Assembly (NCBI GenBank): GCA_947172415.1
Contig: OX359190.1
Location: 2,356,001-2,420,000, forward strand
Reading direction: 5' to 3'
Source: Chondrosia reniformis
Lineage: Eukaryota > Porifera > Demospongiae > Chondrillida > Chondrillidae
DNA length: 64,000 nt
Part shown: positions 56,001 to 64,000 of the stretch, in pieces
How the letters are laid out: the number at the start of each line of letters is the position of its first letter
How positions within the stretch are numbered: position 1 is the first letter of the stretch
Notes under the pieces: generated by a model
Told to the model about the DNA's origin: nothing
What the model saw: only the letters and a program-made list of their open reading frames with translations
Databases searched by the model: none
Translations under genes and position numbers: made by a program

Positions 56001-59000
56001 ACGTATATATATACATATAATAACCACATACACACACATACGTAGGTTCACTAAGGTCAGGTGTTCAGTGATGTATTATATAGTAGATTAAAAAGGTAGA
56101 TGGGTTGCGCATACTGTATGTACATCCATGGACAAAAATGGCCGACAAGTGAGGTTGAATTGAATTTCATATTAGCTTGGGGGGGGGGGGCTATTAAGAT
56201 ATATAATCATTAATTGGAATACATTCTGATATCTCCTAGATGAGGAGATGTTAAAAAAGTAAATTAGATTTTTCATGTATTATTTCAAAAGGTCTCTTGC
56301 AATAGCAGTGTCTTTTCCATAACTATTATTATTATTCATTGCCACTTTGTCTATATTATTTGTCCTGTATTACTTGGATGCTTTAGTAGCTTAGATGGAT
56401 TGTTTCAGAATAGAGTTAGCTAAACTGTCTCCTTCTTCGTACCATAACTAAGACATATCTTAACAAACTGTAAAATGCAAATATTATCCCAATTTTCATT
56501 TTTGAAATCATTGTATGTATGTTTTATTAATAAGATAATCGGTTTTGCGATATTAAAAGTGTTAAAATAATTGAAACTACTAGCACTACAATATTAGTAA
56601 ATTTCTATTGTATATCTCACTGCAGTTTTTATTATTAAAAACAAGATACTGCAGTTCCAATTTACACAAAATGGCTTCCTTCACTCAACAGGAAGTAAAA
56701 ATCCGTAACATACCTCGTTTGTCATCGTGTAGTGCTGAAACTCTGGTCTGTATCCATTGACAATATTCGACATCTCGTCAATGGATGGATGAGAACTGAC
56801 CATCCCTTCATAAGGTTGCATATACTGTGCTACGATAGTGCCTAAGGAAGAGAAAGTTAGAACCCTCAAAAAATGAAGTTAGAAGTAGTGCCTACAACAG
56901 TAGTTAGCACATCTGGAAAAAGATATCAAAACAAGAAAGTGGCATACTGAAACTTAACTATGCACATCACTTCTATGTTTGGGCGCATCATACAAAGTAA
57001 GGATAATGCACCCAAACAGATAATCACACCACTGTTGATTCATTAGGTGTTAATTGATAATACATTAAATAGGGCGGCCATGTTTTTTTCTGGCATTCGC
57101 TACCTTACTCTCTCATAAACTGATTTGGAGGCAATCACTGGTTGCCATTTTAATAGAACTTTATCCGCTGGCTCAAATTAAACATAATTTAGTGTGAATG
57201 TTTCAACTTGAATGCAGTGGTAAATTTAAGCAAGTGAATGTCTTAGAGATGTAGTCGTATTACTTACACCTTGTTGAAGTAAATATACCTTGCACTGTGG
57301 TAGTTTTACCACATACATACATTTTCTTAAGCAATGATCTCAACTGGTACATTGTATTAAGGATTTTATTAGTTGACTTTTAATTGTATTTTTTGCTAAT
57401 TAGTGTTGCTGTATTAGCTATAAGAATGGACAAAGGTCCTTCCTCCCGGCATCCCATATTTGGAACAATAACCACTACATTCTCATATAACAATAACCAT
57501 AATATCCGCTCAAACAAATCGATGGTTTTTCTAAAAAATTATCACTTTGGTCAAAATTGTCATTCCTCTATGTATTTGTCACACCCCAACTAGTTACCAA
57601 TTTAATTCTAAATACGTAACTCTTTTCCTCTAACCTTTACTCAATAAAAATTACAACAATTACCTCACATCCCATCTTTAAGATGTTTAAATCTAAACTT
57701 TATTAGAAATGTAAATAGCACCAGTTCTGGAAAAGAATGAAAGAGAGACTCAGCTTGAGCTCATTTTCCAACTAGATTAGGTACCTCTAATACATCCTGT
57801 GTAACCATGACAACGGATGTACAGAAGCTAAACCAGCTTGAGCACTGGGGAAAATGTTTGGTCTGTTTCAATTTAAAATGGTTGAGAAACCTTCAACTTT
57901 CAAGTCTCATGTAGCACTCTGTATGTAAACATTATGCAATTATTTTATGAGAAATGTTTGACTTTTTGAAAGTGAATATCGGAAAATGTTGCACTAATCA
58001 GTAACAATTGCGTGTTCAAAATCCCAATTGTACTAACTAACAAACACTTAAGGACTAATAACAAACAGAACAGTCTCCTTATATACTTATGAAAAGGTAT
58101 ATATTTGAGCATCAGCAACATTTATTTTTGAAAAACAGAGATTTGAACGTTTTCAACCCGTAGGTCTTCTTCAGCAGTGAACGCAACAAATATCCCTTAT
58201 ATACTAATGTATATCATACAATTGGTGCGCGTACACACTTCATTTGGTGTGTGAATCTTATTGAGTTAGTTTTCCTTTGTACATTTCAAATTTAATGCTA
58301 CATTTGTCTAAAGTGTTAGAAAATGGCTTCCGAAATGATACAATTGGTATTTGCTTGGTAGAATTCTTCTTGCATTACTTCTTGTTGAGGATGTTTCACC
58401 AAAAATATTAGATGACAATGATAAACAGCTGAAAAGCTCTCACCATAGCTATTTACGTAGTTTAGTTTAGCTGTATAATTTTTAGCTCTTAAAAATTGAC
58501 ACGACTGGCAGGGAGTTTATTTTGATAATATTAGACAATGAGCAAAGCATAAATAAAATTAGCATAACAGTTGCAAAATATGATTTAGCTTAAAAAGACC
58601 AAACTTTCATTCTAGCACTATTTAGTGCTGATCACGTGACCTCCAGCCAATGGGATCCTTCAGAGAGGTCACATGACTAACATTATTTAAACCTGACACT
58701 AAATACCCAATGTATGGTATATTATCATAAATAACGATAGGGTCTTACTTGGGTTGTTGCCAGGGTTACATCGCACTGTCATCTCCCATAGGACCAAACC
58801 GAGTGCATAAGCATCAATACTCAGGAATGCTTCCTTCTTAAAGCTGATGGCTCCCTGCAATACTTCAGGACTCATGTACCTCACAGTACCGACCTATGTA
58901 CGAATTAGACATGTACGTATATATGAGCCAAGGATTCACAGAAGATCAAGATGAAGAAAAAGACAAAGACTCCCAGGATCACTGATGAATGGTGGAATTC

Positions 59001-62000
59001 CCAGAAACGGCTGTCTGACCCAGTGGAGAAGATGAAAGAATGAAAAAGAAGGAAGAAAAGACTCCTGTATCTTAATCCAAAGCTCTCTTCAGGTTTAGTT
59101 CCCCTATAGGCTCTTTTACAGAATAGGCATATAGCATGTAGGAAAATGGTATCTTAGATTTTTCACGTATATATGGACTGATGCCGTCAATTACAACAGT
59201 TGTGTTTGCTTTATCAGTTCTTTGGATTAGAAATAAGCCTTTGAAATTGATGTCAATAAAGGGCTATTCTACACAGATGTTGTCAGTAATACATATACAA
59301 ATGAATACAATTTACACACACATACATGATAGCAATTACTTAGTACCTAGTACTTAATAATTATGGAATATGTAGCAGTTCCTATTATGTATGCATGTAT
59401 ATAGACTAGTCTATGAGTTATTGTGTCACAAAGTATATTACCAGAGGCAATATACTGCAGGACAGTAAAATATTTGGACATAAAGAGATCAATGAGTTTT
59501 TGGGTCATTGTTCAGACCGGACGTTGCAATCGGTAATCAGTAAAAAGTTATTATCACTGCATGGTGACGTCATTCAAGTGGGAACGTTTGTTCAAATGGT
59601 AGTCGTGAGTGCTAACTGGTTACCGATTGCAATGTCTGGTCTGGACAACCAACCCATAAAGGAGAAGTTTGCCTACCTGCACATGGCAATCAGAAGGGTT
59701 TTCCCCTGACACTAGCTTGAGGGCCAACCCGAGATCGCTGATGCAACACTCCCCATCACTCTTCACCAGTACATTTCTACTTTTGAAGTCTCTGTGAGCA
59801 ATGGAGGGTTTTACAGTGCCATCCCTGCGTATTTCACAGTGGAGATGAGCCAACCCAGCAGCCATACTGACTGCCAGGTTCAAGAAGGACTGGAAATCCA
59901 GAATTTCCCTTTTAAGGTAGTCTTGAAGGTTGCCATAGTAATGGTATTCGGTAATCAGCCAGTATGTTTCATCAGGGTGCTTTTCATGAGCTATGTACTG
60001 CAATAGGTTGGGATGAACTATGTCATCTATTTTGTACATAGCAACCTCGTGCATCCAACTGGTGAGACCATCCTCGGGGAACACTTTAATAGCGACGTGT
60101 CTTCCTTCCCGCATGGCTTTCCACACTTTGGCAAACCTCCCCTGCCCTATTCTGTCCATCAGAATGCATTCGACGGACGTCTGGGACGTATCAATAATCT
60201 TGGTCAACTCTGCATCATTGTTTGCACCGTTACAGTTGACTTGATTAATCCTCACTCTCAATCTTAAAAGGTGGAAATACAAAATAAATATAACTACCAT
60301 ATATGGGGAATTGAATGCCTGTGCCTAAAATGTGAGATTGCACAATTTGCCTGTATGTGTAATCTTTTGACATGTATTGATATGTCACCTCAGTAATTGA
60401 CAGAGTAAAGGTTCGTTGCTACATTTGATATATGGTAGTTGAATATTAGTTGAGCGTTTTTACTGCAGCTGAGCGAACTTGAACAATTATTGGAACGTTT
60501 TAGTCCGTAGACCTTCCTCGGCCAATTATTAATAAGAATAACAGTTACACTTGAGAGACAGCACTTAAAAACACAAATCAGGTGGGGAATGATGTCATAT
60601 GATGTCATAAGGTGTAATACTGCTAAAAATAGTTACTGAATTATATTACAAATAAAGGGCTTCCACAGGTCACTTAGGATCAGGCTATCATCCTGATTGA
60701 CAGTTCTTTGAGAAAATCTCTGGATTTTTATTACTGTAAATCCCTTATTATTAGCGTGCTTTTAAATTTAGCTATATTAGCGATTTGACATTTACCGCTA
60801 AAATTAGAGTTTGCTAAATATAGTATTACTACTAAATAGAGTACTACTGTAATTATTTATTACTGTAATTAACTAACAAAACTTCTCTGCATTTTGTAAG
60901 TCGCTAATATTAAATTCCGCTATGTAGGGGTAAAATCCAATTTCACTAACTTTTGGTTCCACTTAAATAAAGGGATTTACAGTATATATTTGTATTATTC
61001 AACTGTCACCTCAGTAATTCCGTATATTAGTCTGTATCCCTTAAGTTTTATCCTTTAACCACATTATTTTATTTATAATTGTAATTTGGATAAATCGCCA
61101 TATATTACCAACACATTCAATTTCCGATAAACAATAGGAGTAATGTAATTAATAAAACTTGATTTGATACTACTGTATTTAAAGGATAAAACAGTGACTA
61201 CATATGTACGTATAAGCACACAAAACAACCGAGTAATTCGAGTGCAGAGAGCGGCAGCTTAAAGAGTTTCTTTAACTCAAATTACTTGTGTTCTGTTTGA
61301 GGGGCAGCAGTGACAAGAGTTTAGTCTACTTACTGCTTGGTCTGTTTTCTTGCATGATTTATGCAGATCACACTAAGAATGAGTGTAGCCACAAAACAGA
61401 TGATAATAACAATTGTTATTGCAATGAAAATATATCGTGAGTCTTCCTCAGCTGCTCCACTTGTAGCTAAAGAGGAAAAAAGAAAAAAGAATTGAATTAT
61501 GATGCAATCCAACCTTGTAGCTAAGAGAAAAAAAGAAAAAAGAAAAAAGAATTGAATTATGATGCAATCCAACCTGGTATATAACTTACAGAGAGGAATG
61601 GTAGCTGGAGGCTTTGGAGTGGAGCCATTATGTATTACATCATACCCATCCTCATTGCACAGGTTGCCCTGGCAACAACATCTATAAATTCCAATATCGG
61701 TAGGGTCGCTGAAGGTACAATTTGATGTGCGACAAGCATCAGTGATAGTTAACAGACAACCCCTGTTGGTAACCTCGATAGCTTCACTTCCAGATCTTCG
61801 TCTTACAGACTGAGCAGTGGAATAGCAAGCGTGGGAACTTTTGTGAGGGTCCAGTCCGTGTACCTGTATGGCGACGTGTTCGCTGCATACCACATGGCCA
61901 TTGACGCACACCCAATCATTGGTTTCCTTGTCAAAGCTGCAGTTGGTGTATTTGCACAAGAGATGTTCTGCAATAAGAGAAAATATATTAAAGACACTGT

Positions 62001-63371
62001 TCGGCAGGATTAGGTATAGTAAATTTTTGTTGCTGATTGCTCAACTGAAGATTAATCTCTACAGGTACAAATTTCTACTACACTCTGAAATTGATACATT
62101 CTTATACATTGACATTTCTTCAGCATTAAGAGACCGTAGTTTAATTCACAGAAGAGAATACACAGGGGCCAAAATGGCAAACAACAAAAGTCTTACTAAA
62201 CTGTGTTGGTCAAAAGATGGTCAAAAGGTCAAAAGAGGACTGATCTAAAGATAAGTTAAAGCAGTCAGAAGAAATCCTCACTCTTAGCATGAAATATTTA
62301 CCTGAAGTGATGTGGCCCGGAATGACCGGATACACAGGATGGTCCGGATGCAACACTGGATCCTTAATATTACAGTAGTCTGATGTGCAACAACAGAAGG
62401 CACTAGTCGTGGGAGTGTCATCATTACCAGTAGTTGAGAGTACACAATCTTCATTGCACCTGGTTATAAGAGAGAGGTGGGTTAAAATGAGATTTCTTTT
62501 AGGTATGTATATACTTTACCGGCCTCAAAAAGGAAGCCTTTAGGCACCATGGCGCCAAATTTTTTGAGGAGCACAATTTTCGTGGATTGGCCTTCCCCAA
62601 GTTTTTGCAGAAATAATTTTTGTGGATGGAGAGCCTCGTGACCTTTTGAAGTGTTTGTTGATAACAGTAATTGTAATATTATGAGGTGTCATCGCAATGC
62701 TGAAGGATTTCAAAGGGGTGAATCGTGCTAAAGACGTGTAGTCTAGAGATGACAAGTGAAAGCTTCAGTGTGGAGGTAATGGTGAGCGACTATCATGTGA
62801 ACAAAGACAAATACTGCCAAAAATTTGCAGAGTACAATTTTCGCAGTTGAAAACTCATCTGCGAAAAACGCAAAAGTTGTGCTAGTCAAATATTTGGTGC
62901 CATATGGTATGGTATGGGAAATGCCCGAAATGACTGTCTGAAACAAATGCTAGGGTAACCATGGAAACATACATACATAGGTATTCTTTCTAATTAAGAA
63001 ACTTTAACACTGAGTACTGTATTATGATTGCCCGTTAGCTAATTAAGACCTCATGAATCAAATTTGAAATCAGCATTATTTAAATAGATACGTAGTAAAA
63101 ATGAAATGAAGGGGAAATCAAGAGATGTTGCTATAGCAACTGTAGCTTAGTTACAGAGTACTGGTTGTGGTCTGCTTATGAGTATTTCAGACATCAAACA
63201 CTCACTCAAATGTTGGATTGTAAGCGCAGTAACCTGTGCGATGAGTAGCAGTCCCATCTGGATTTATATTATACAACGAGACACATATAGGATCTTCACT
63301 GGCATTATCGCAAGCCTGGTATTTGCATTCGGGGTGTACCTCATCAAATTCAAAGTTGCATATTAAAGTAT
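43700..63371 (-). CDS. type II TGF-beta/activin/BMP receptor Ser/Thr kinase with two extracellular modules, 5' end missing
   Basis: Exons: 63371-63206, 62459-62302, 61967-61590, 61466-61334, 60262-59677, 58893-58749, 56841-56714, 46977-46768, 44014-43700. All phases agree; 739 residues are visible. The first exon here enters in phase 1, so a signal-peptide exon lies upstream, probably beyond the window. Layout: three-finger module 1 ending CCCTSDYCN, three-finger module 2 ending CCCQGNLCN, a transmembrane helix ([20 protein letters not shown]), then the kinase with [32 protein letters not shown] and [18 protein letters not shown]. There is no GS box before the kinase, and HRDFKSRN plus [14 protein letters not shown] are typical of type II (ActRII/BMPR2) receptors. 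Family members bind ligand dimers and phosphorylate type I receptors. A Ser-rich tail of about 140 residues follows. Confidence 0.92.
44143..44232. mobile_element. TIR element fragment with TTCTGTTAAGATGAAAT repeats
   Basis: TTTCTGTTAAGATGAAATTT twice in direct order, then CATTTCATCTTAACAGGGTT inverted. It looks like one end pair of a short DNA transposon. Confidence 0.45.
44796..45382. repeat. 20-bp minisatellite GGGTCCATCTAAGAGGCAGT
   Basis: About 29 units of GGGTCCATCTAAGAGGCAGT with AGGTCC, GGTAGT, GGCAAT and shortened GCCAGG variants. Variants are clustered in blocks, suggesting higher-order duplication. It lies in the last intron of the receptor gene. Confidence 0.95.
45912..45936 (-). 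other. hammerhead-like core in a receptor intron
   Basis: Minus strand: CTGATGA, A, GACC TCC GGGTC, GAAA. All core bases are present except for the extra A; stem III and cleavage site are unclear. Confidence 0.4.
46768..46977 (-). CDS. receptor exon 8: end of kinase and start of tail
   Basis: [40 protein letters not shown], then a polar Ser/Asn/Asp stretch. The E-C-W-D-x-D-x-E-x-R motif closes the type II kinase domain. It enters and leaves in phase 0. Confidence 0.9.
47225..47395 (+). repeat. HR repeat copy 8, 5' truncated
   Basis: Starts inside the hammerhead-like region (GGGTGGAATTTCCGGAAACA, then GCTGCCTGGCCCAGTGG); CTGATGA is lost. The downstream part to CTAGGTTTAGTTCCCCATAG is retained. 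Confidence 0.75.
48749..48950. repeat. 113-bp direct tandem duplication
   Basis: CAGTTTTTAATCTCCATGGC through GGTTTGATAAATATTCAGGT occurs at 48749 and again at 48862 with almost no change, indicating a recent duplication. Confidence 0.9.
49098..49167. repeat. hairpin with ~28-bp arms
   Basis: AAATTTGATTGGAAATTTCC-TGTGTAGAGAC and GTCTCCACACAAGAAATTTC-CAATCAAAT are inverted with a loop of about 7 bases. Its strong self-complementarity suggests a foldback remnant. Confidence 0.8.
49376..49513 (+). repeat. HR repeat copy 9, 5' truncated
   Basis: Starts at GACAGAGTGGAGAAGAAGAA and continues through CACTAGGTTTAGTTCCCTAT to the ATTCATG end. The hammerhead-like core is missing. Confidence 0.72.
50050..50222 (+). 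repeat. HR repeat copy 10, 5' truncated
   Basis: Starts GAAACGGCTGTCTGACCCAG, exactly at the GAAAC of the core, and is otherwise close to the reference copy. Confidence 0.78.
51310..51662. repeat. ~22-bp minisatellite GACATTTGATTGGCCAGGAG
   Basis: About 16 units of GACATTTGATTGGCCAGGAG plus AC or AT, with GGCTAGG and GGCTGGG variants. The 89-codon minus-strand open frame across it is a repeat artefact. Confidence 0.94.
52796..52848. repeat. hairpin CACAGTATA...TATACTGTG
   Basis: CACAGTATATTTAGCAACTA-G pairs with CTAGTTGCTAAATTTATACT-GTG around a 9-base loop. Nearly perfect arms of about 21 bp. Confidence 0.8.
53257..53350. repeat. 36-bp tandem repeat
   Basis: About 2.5 copies of ATCATGGCAACACCAATGGT plus GATTAGCTATAACC. 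Confidence 0.85.
54454..54476 (+). other. degenerate hammerhead-like motif
   Basis: CTGAAGA, A, GACCCTCAGCGTC followed by TTACAG instead of GAAAC. The adjacent sequence to about 54570 (GACACAGTTAGAAGAAAT) matches the foldback element at 23465. Confidence 0.35.
56714..56841 (-). CDS. receptor exon 7: kinase C-lobe
   Basis: [43 protein letters not shown]: the C-lobe segment equivalent to Y-M-L-P-F-E...HPS-x-x-x-M in activin type II receptors. Enters phase 1, leaves phase 0. Confidence 0.9.
58148..58176 (-). other. hammerhead-like core with AACGTT stem III
   Basis: Minus strand: CTGAAGA, A, GACC TAC GGGTT, GAAAACGTTC. The AACGTT palindrome could act as a short dimeric stem III. It is in a receptor intron. 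A more decayed relative is at 60492-60521 (GGTC TACG GACT, AAAACGTTCC). Confidence 0.4.
58749..58893 (-). CDS. receptor exon 6: activation segment
   Basis: [48 protein letters not shown]. The APE motif is SPE. Enters phase 0 after ATAG, leaves phase 1. Confidence 0.92.
58930..59167 (+). repeat. HR repeat copy 11, complete
   Basis: Lies 37 bases upstream of receptor exon 6 in the host gene's sense. CTGATGA 58982-58988, GAAACGGCTGTC, stem I GGATCA/TGACCC. Stem II is weakened by one change (TGG for GGG). Confidence 0.85.
59677..60262 (-). CDS. receptor exon 5: juxtamembrane and kinase N-lobe to DLG
   Basis: 196 codons from [12 protein letters not shown] through the Gly-rich loop IGQGRFAKV, the VAIKVF lysine, [36 protein letters not shown], the catalytic HRDFKSRN and [10 protein letters not shown]. 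One large exon carries both the N-lobe and the catalytic loop. DLG replaces DFG, as is common among type I receptors. Confidence 0.93.
60733..60986. mobile_element. ~250-bp MITE, copy 2 (inverted relative to 22197)
   Basis: Starts ACTGTAAATCCCTTATTATT and ends AAATAAAGGGATTTACAGTA. It is the reverse complement of the copy at 22197-22452 with few changes, inside the intron between receptor exons 4 and 5. Confidence 0.87.
61334..61466 (-). CDS. receptor exon 4: transmembrane segment
   Basis: [10 protein letters not shown], then a hydrophobic run [20 protein letters not shown] followed by basic HARKQTKQ, the expected stop-transfer topology. Enters phase 1, leaves phase 2. Confidence 0.92.
61467..61589 (-). 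other. 123-base intron made of two tandem copies with duplicated acceptor
   Basis: Two ~61-base copies of GGTTGGATTGCATCATAATT, a T-rich run and TTAGCTACAAG follow each other. The distal acceptor (CTCTTTAG|CTACAAGTGG) is the one used here; the inner copy carries an equivalent TCTTAG|CTACAAGG. The intron is also open in the reading frame. Confidence 0.75.
61590..61967 (-). CDS. receptor exon 3: extracellular three-finger module 2
   Basis: A whole activin_recp-type domain in one exon: [60 protein letters not shown]. It resembles ActRII spacing closely (GC.L....C..., FCCCEGNMCNE). Enters and leaves in phase 1 (378 nt). Confidence 0.93.
62302..62459 (-). CDS. receptor exon 2: second half of three-finger module 1
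   Basis: [30 protein letters not shown], then a Pro-rich linker ([16 protein letters not shown]). Enters phase 2, leaves phase 1. Confidence 0.9.
62520..62940. mobile_element. probable TE remnants in receptor intron
   Basis: Two AT-rich pieces with repeated AATTTTCGTGG/AATTTTCGCAG and GCAAAAGTTG words (62540-62640, 62790-62900). Weak inverted character and no coding capacity. Confidence 0.35.
63206..63371 (-). CDS. receptor exon 1 in window: first half of three-finger module 1
   Basis: [55 protein letters not shown]. Cysteine-rich, enters phase 1 after TTTTTGCAG, leaves phase 2. An upstream signal-peptide exon was not found before the window end. Confidence 0.88.
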
Positions 63372-64000
63372 CTGCAAAAAGAAGAAAAAGAATTTAAAGA
63401 TGGCCCGAAGTGATTAAGTAAAAATCAGCAAAAATTGAACGTTGAACAGGTGGATGGACTGTAGAGCGAACGGGTTTTGGAACTATCGTCAAATTCTTTC
63501 CTAAACAACAATAAAAGCTTTCACAGCATTATAGTGTGTACATTAACACCTTACGGAAGAATGTACGGACAGACAATGGACGGACGGTGAACGGTTTCTC
63601 TAGAATGGATTTCTATCAATTAAATATGGCAAGGCCTATGTACACTGGTACACCCTTGGATGTTCAGTTTTTGCTGATTTGTACTGTATTTTCAAATGAT
63701 TAATTACTTTTCTACTACAAGACTTTCATCAGAAAGTCCACAAGTATACATACAATATTTGCCATGGTTCTTTGAGCGTCTAAAGACTGTTTCTTGAGAA
63801 ATCGAATGTTTCAAACCAGGGGGGTCTTCTTCAGCCACTGAACAACTACTAGAGTCGCTGCAGAGGACCCCAGTTGAGTTGAGTCAAGAAACTAAATGGT
63901 GCCTTTCGATGCTCAAAAGACTTTAAAATTGGAATTCCTTTAAGATGATTCTGGTGCAGTTAGAAGAATCTCCTACAACCACATGTAAGGAATTGCTACA
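63372..64000. mobile_element. upstream intron with foldback-element remnant
   Basis: 63740-63960 resembles the 23465 foldback family: GAGCGTCTAAAGACTG..., then on the minus strand CTGAAGA, A, GACC...GGTTTGAAAC (63808-63835), and near the edge GTGCAGTTAGAAGAAT. No signal-peptide exon is recognised. Confidence 0.45.

Larger units (their letters stand above)
46978..56713. other. 9.7 kb receptor intron, no coding sequence seen
   Basis: Contains HR repeat copies 8-10, a 22-bp minisatellite, several hairpins and tandem duplications (all listed), C/T-rich DNA at 55590-55740, CA/TA repeats at 55870-56040 and a G-run at 56180-56190. I found no exon on either strand. Confidence 0.55.

Overview
The window reads as nuclear DNA of an early-branching animal, most probably a demosponge. 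It is AT-rich, has GT-AG spliceosomal introns, animal-only genes (a paired-plus-homeodomain Pax gene, a TGF-beta receptor kinase, TRIM-NHL proteins) and many short non-autonomous repeats. The sponge assignment is inference from gene content; no species marker is present.

Layout. 1-9.5 kb: two tandem intronless TRIM-NHL genes on the minus strand, 5.13 kb apart. Copy 1 carries an in-frame TAG at codon 245; copy 2 is intact (726 aa). Between them, on the plus strand, lie only the last two exons of a PSMD6/Rpn7-like proteasome gene. 1-1 kb and 9.7-15.65 kb: a ~170-bp satellite, the larger block containing two near-identical ~1.35 kb segments 2,347 bp apart whose left ends are reverse-complement satellite monomers. 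15.9-19.5 kb: several tandem repeats around fragments of a ciliary dynein intermediate chain gene (DNAI1-like), apparently decayed. 19.9-26.3 kb (minus): a complete 8-exon NFU1-like iron-sulfur cluster scaffold gene, 261 aa. 26.9-41.9 kb (minus): a complete 5-exon Pax2/5/8 (PaxB)-like gene, 522 aa, with an excellent paired domain but a degenerate homeodomain. 43.7-63.4 kb (minus): a type II TGF-beta/activin receptor gene lacking only its first exon(s), with two tandem extracellular three-finger modules, a transmembrane segment, a kinase and a Ser-rich tail. The exon joins of the last three genes were derived by hand, and the reading phase matches at every junction.

The introns and spacers are crowded with mobile-element debris. 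The most interesting is a ~240-bp dispersed repeat with eleven copies found, all on the plus strand and so antisense to the three genes that host or flank them. Complete copies contain a hammerhead-ribozyme-like core (CTGATGA, stem II, GAAAC, short palindromic stem III, GTC) with base changes that preserve stem I. A second group of foldback elements carries a related CTGANGA-A-GACC...GGTC-GAAAC motif on both strands. NFU1, Pax and the receptor share an orientation but no common pathway, so their adjacency is not read as an operon.
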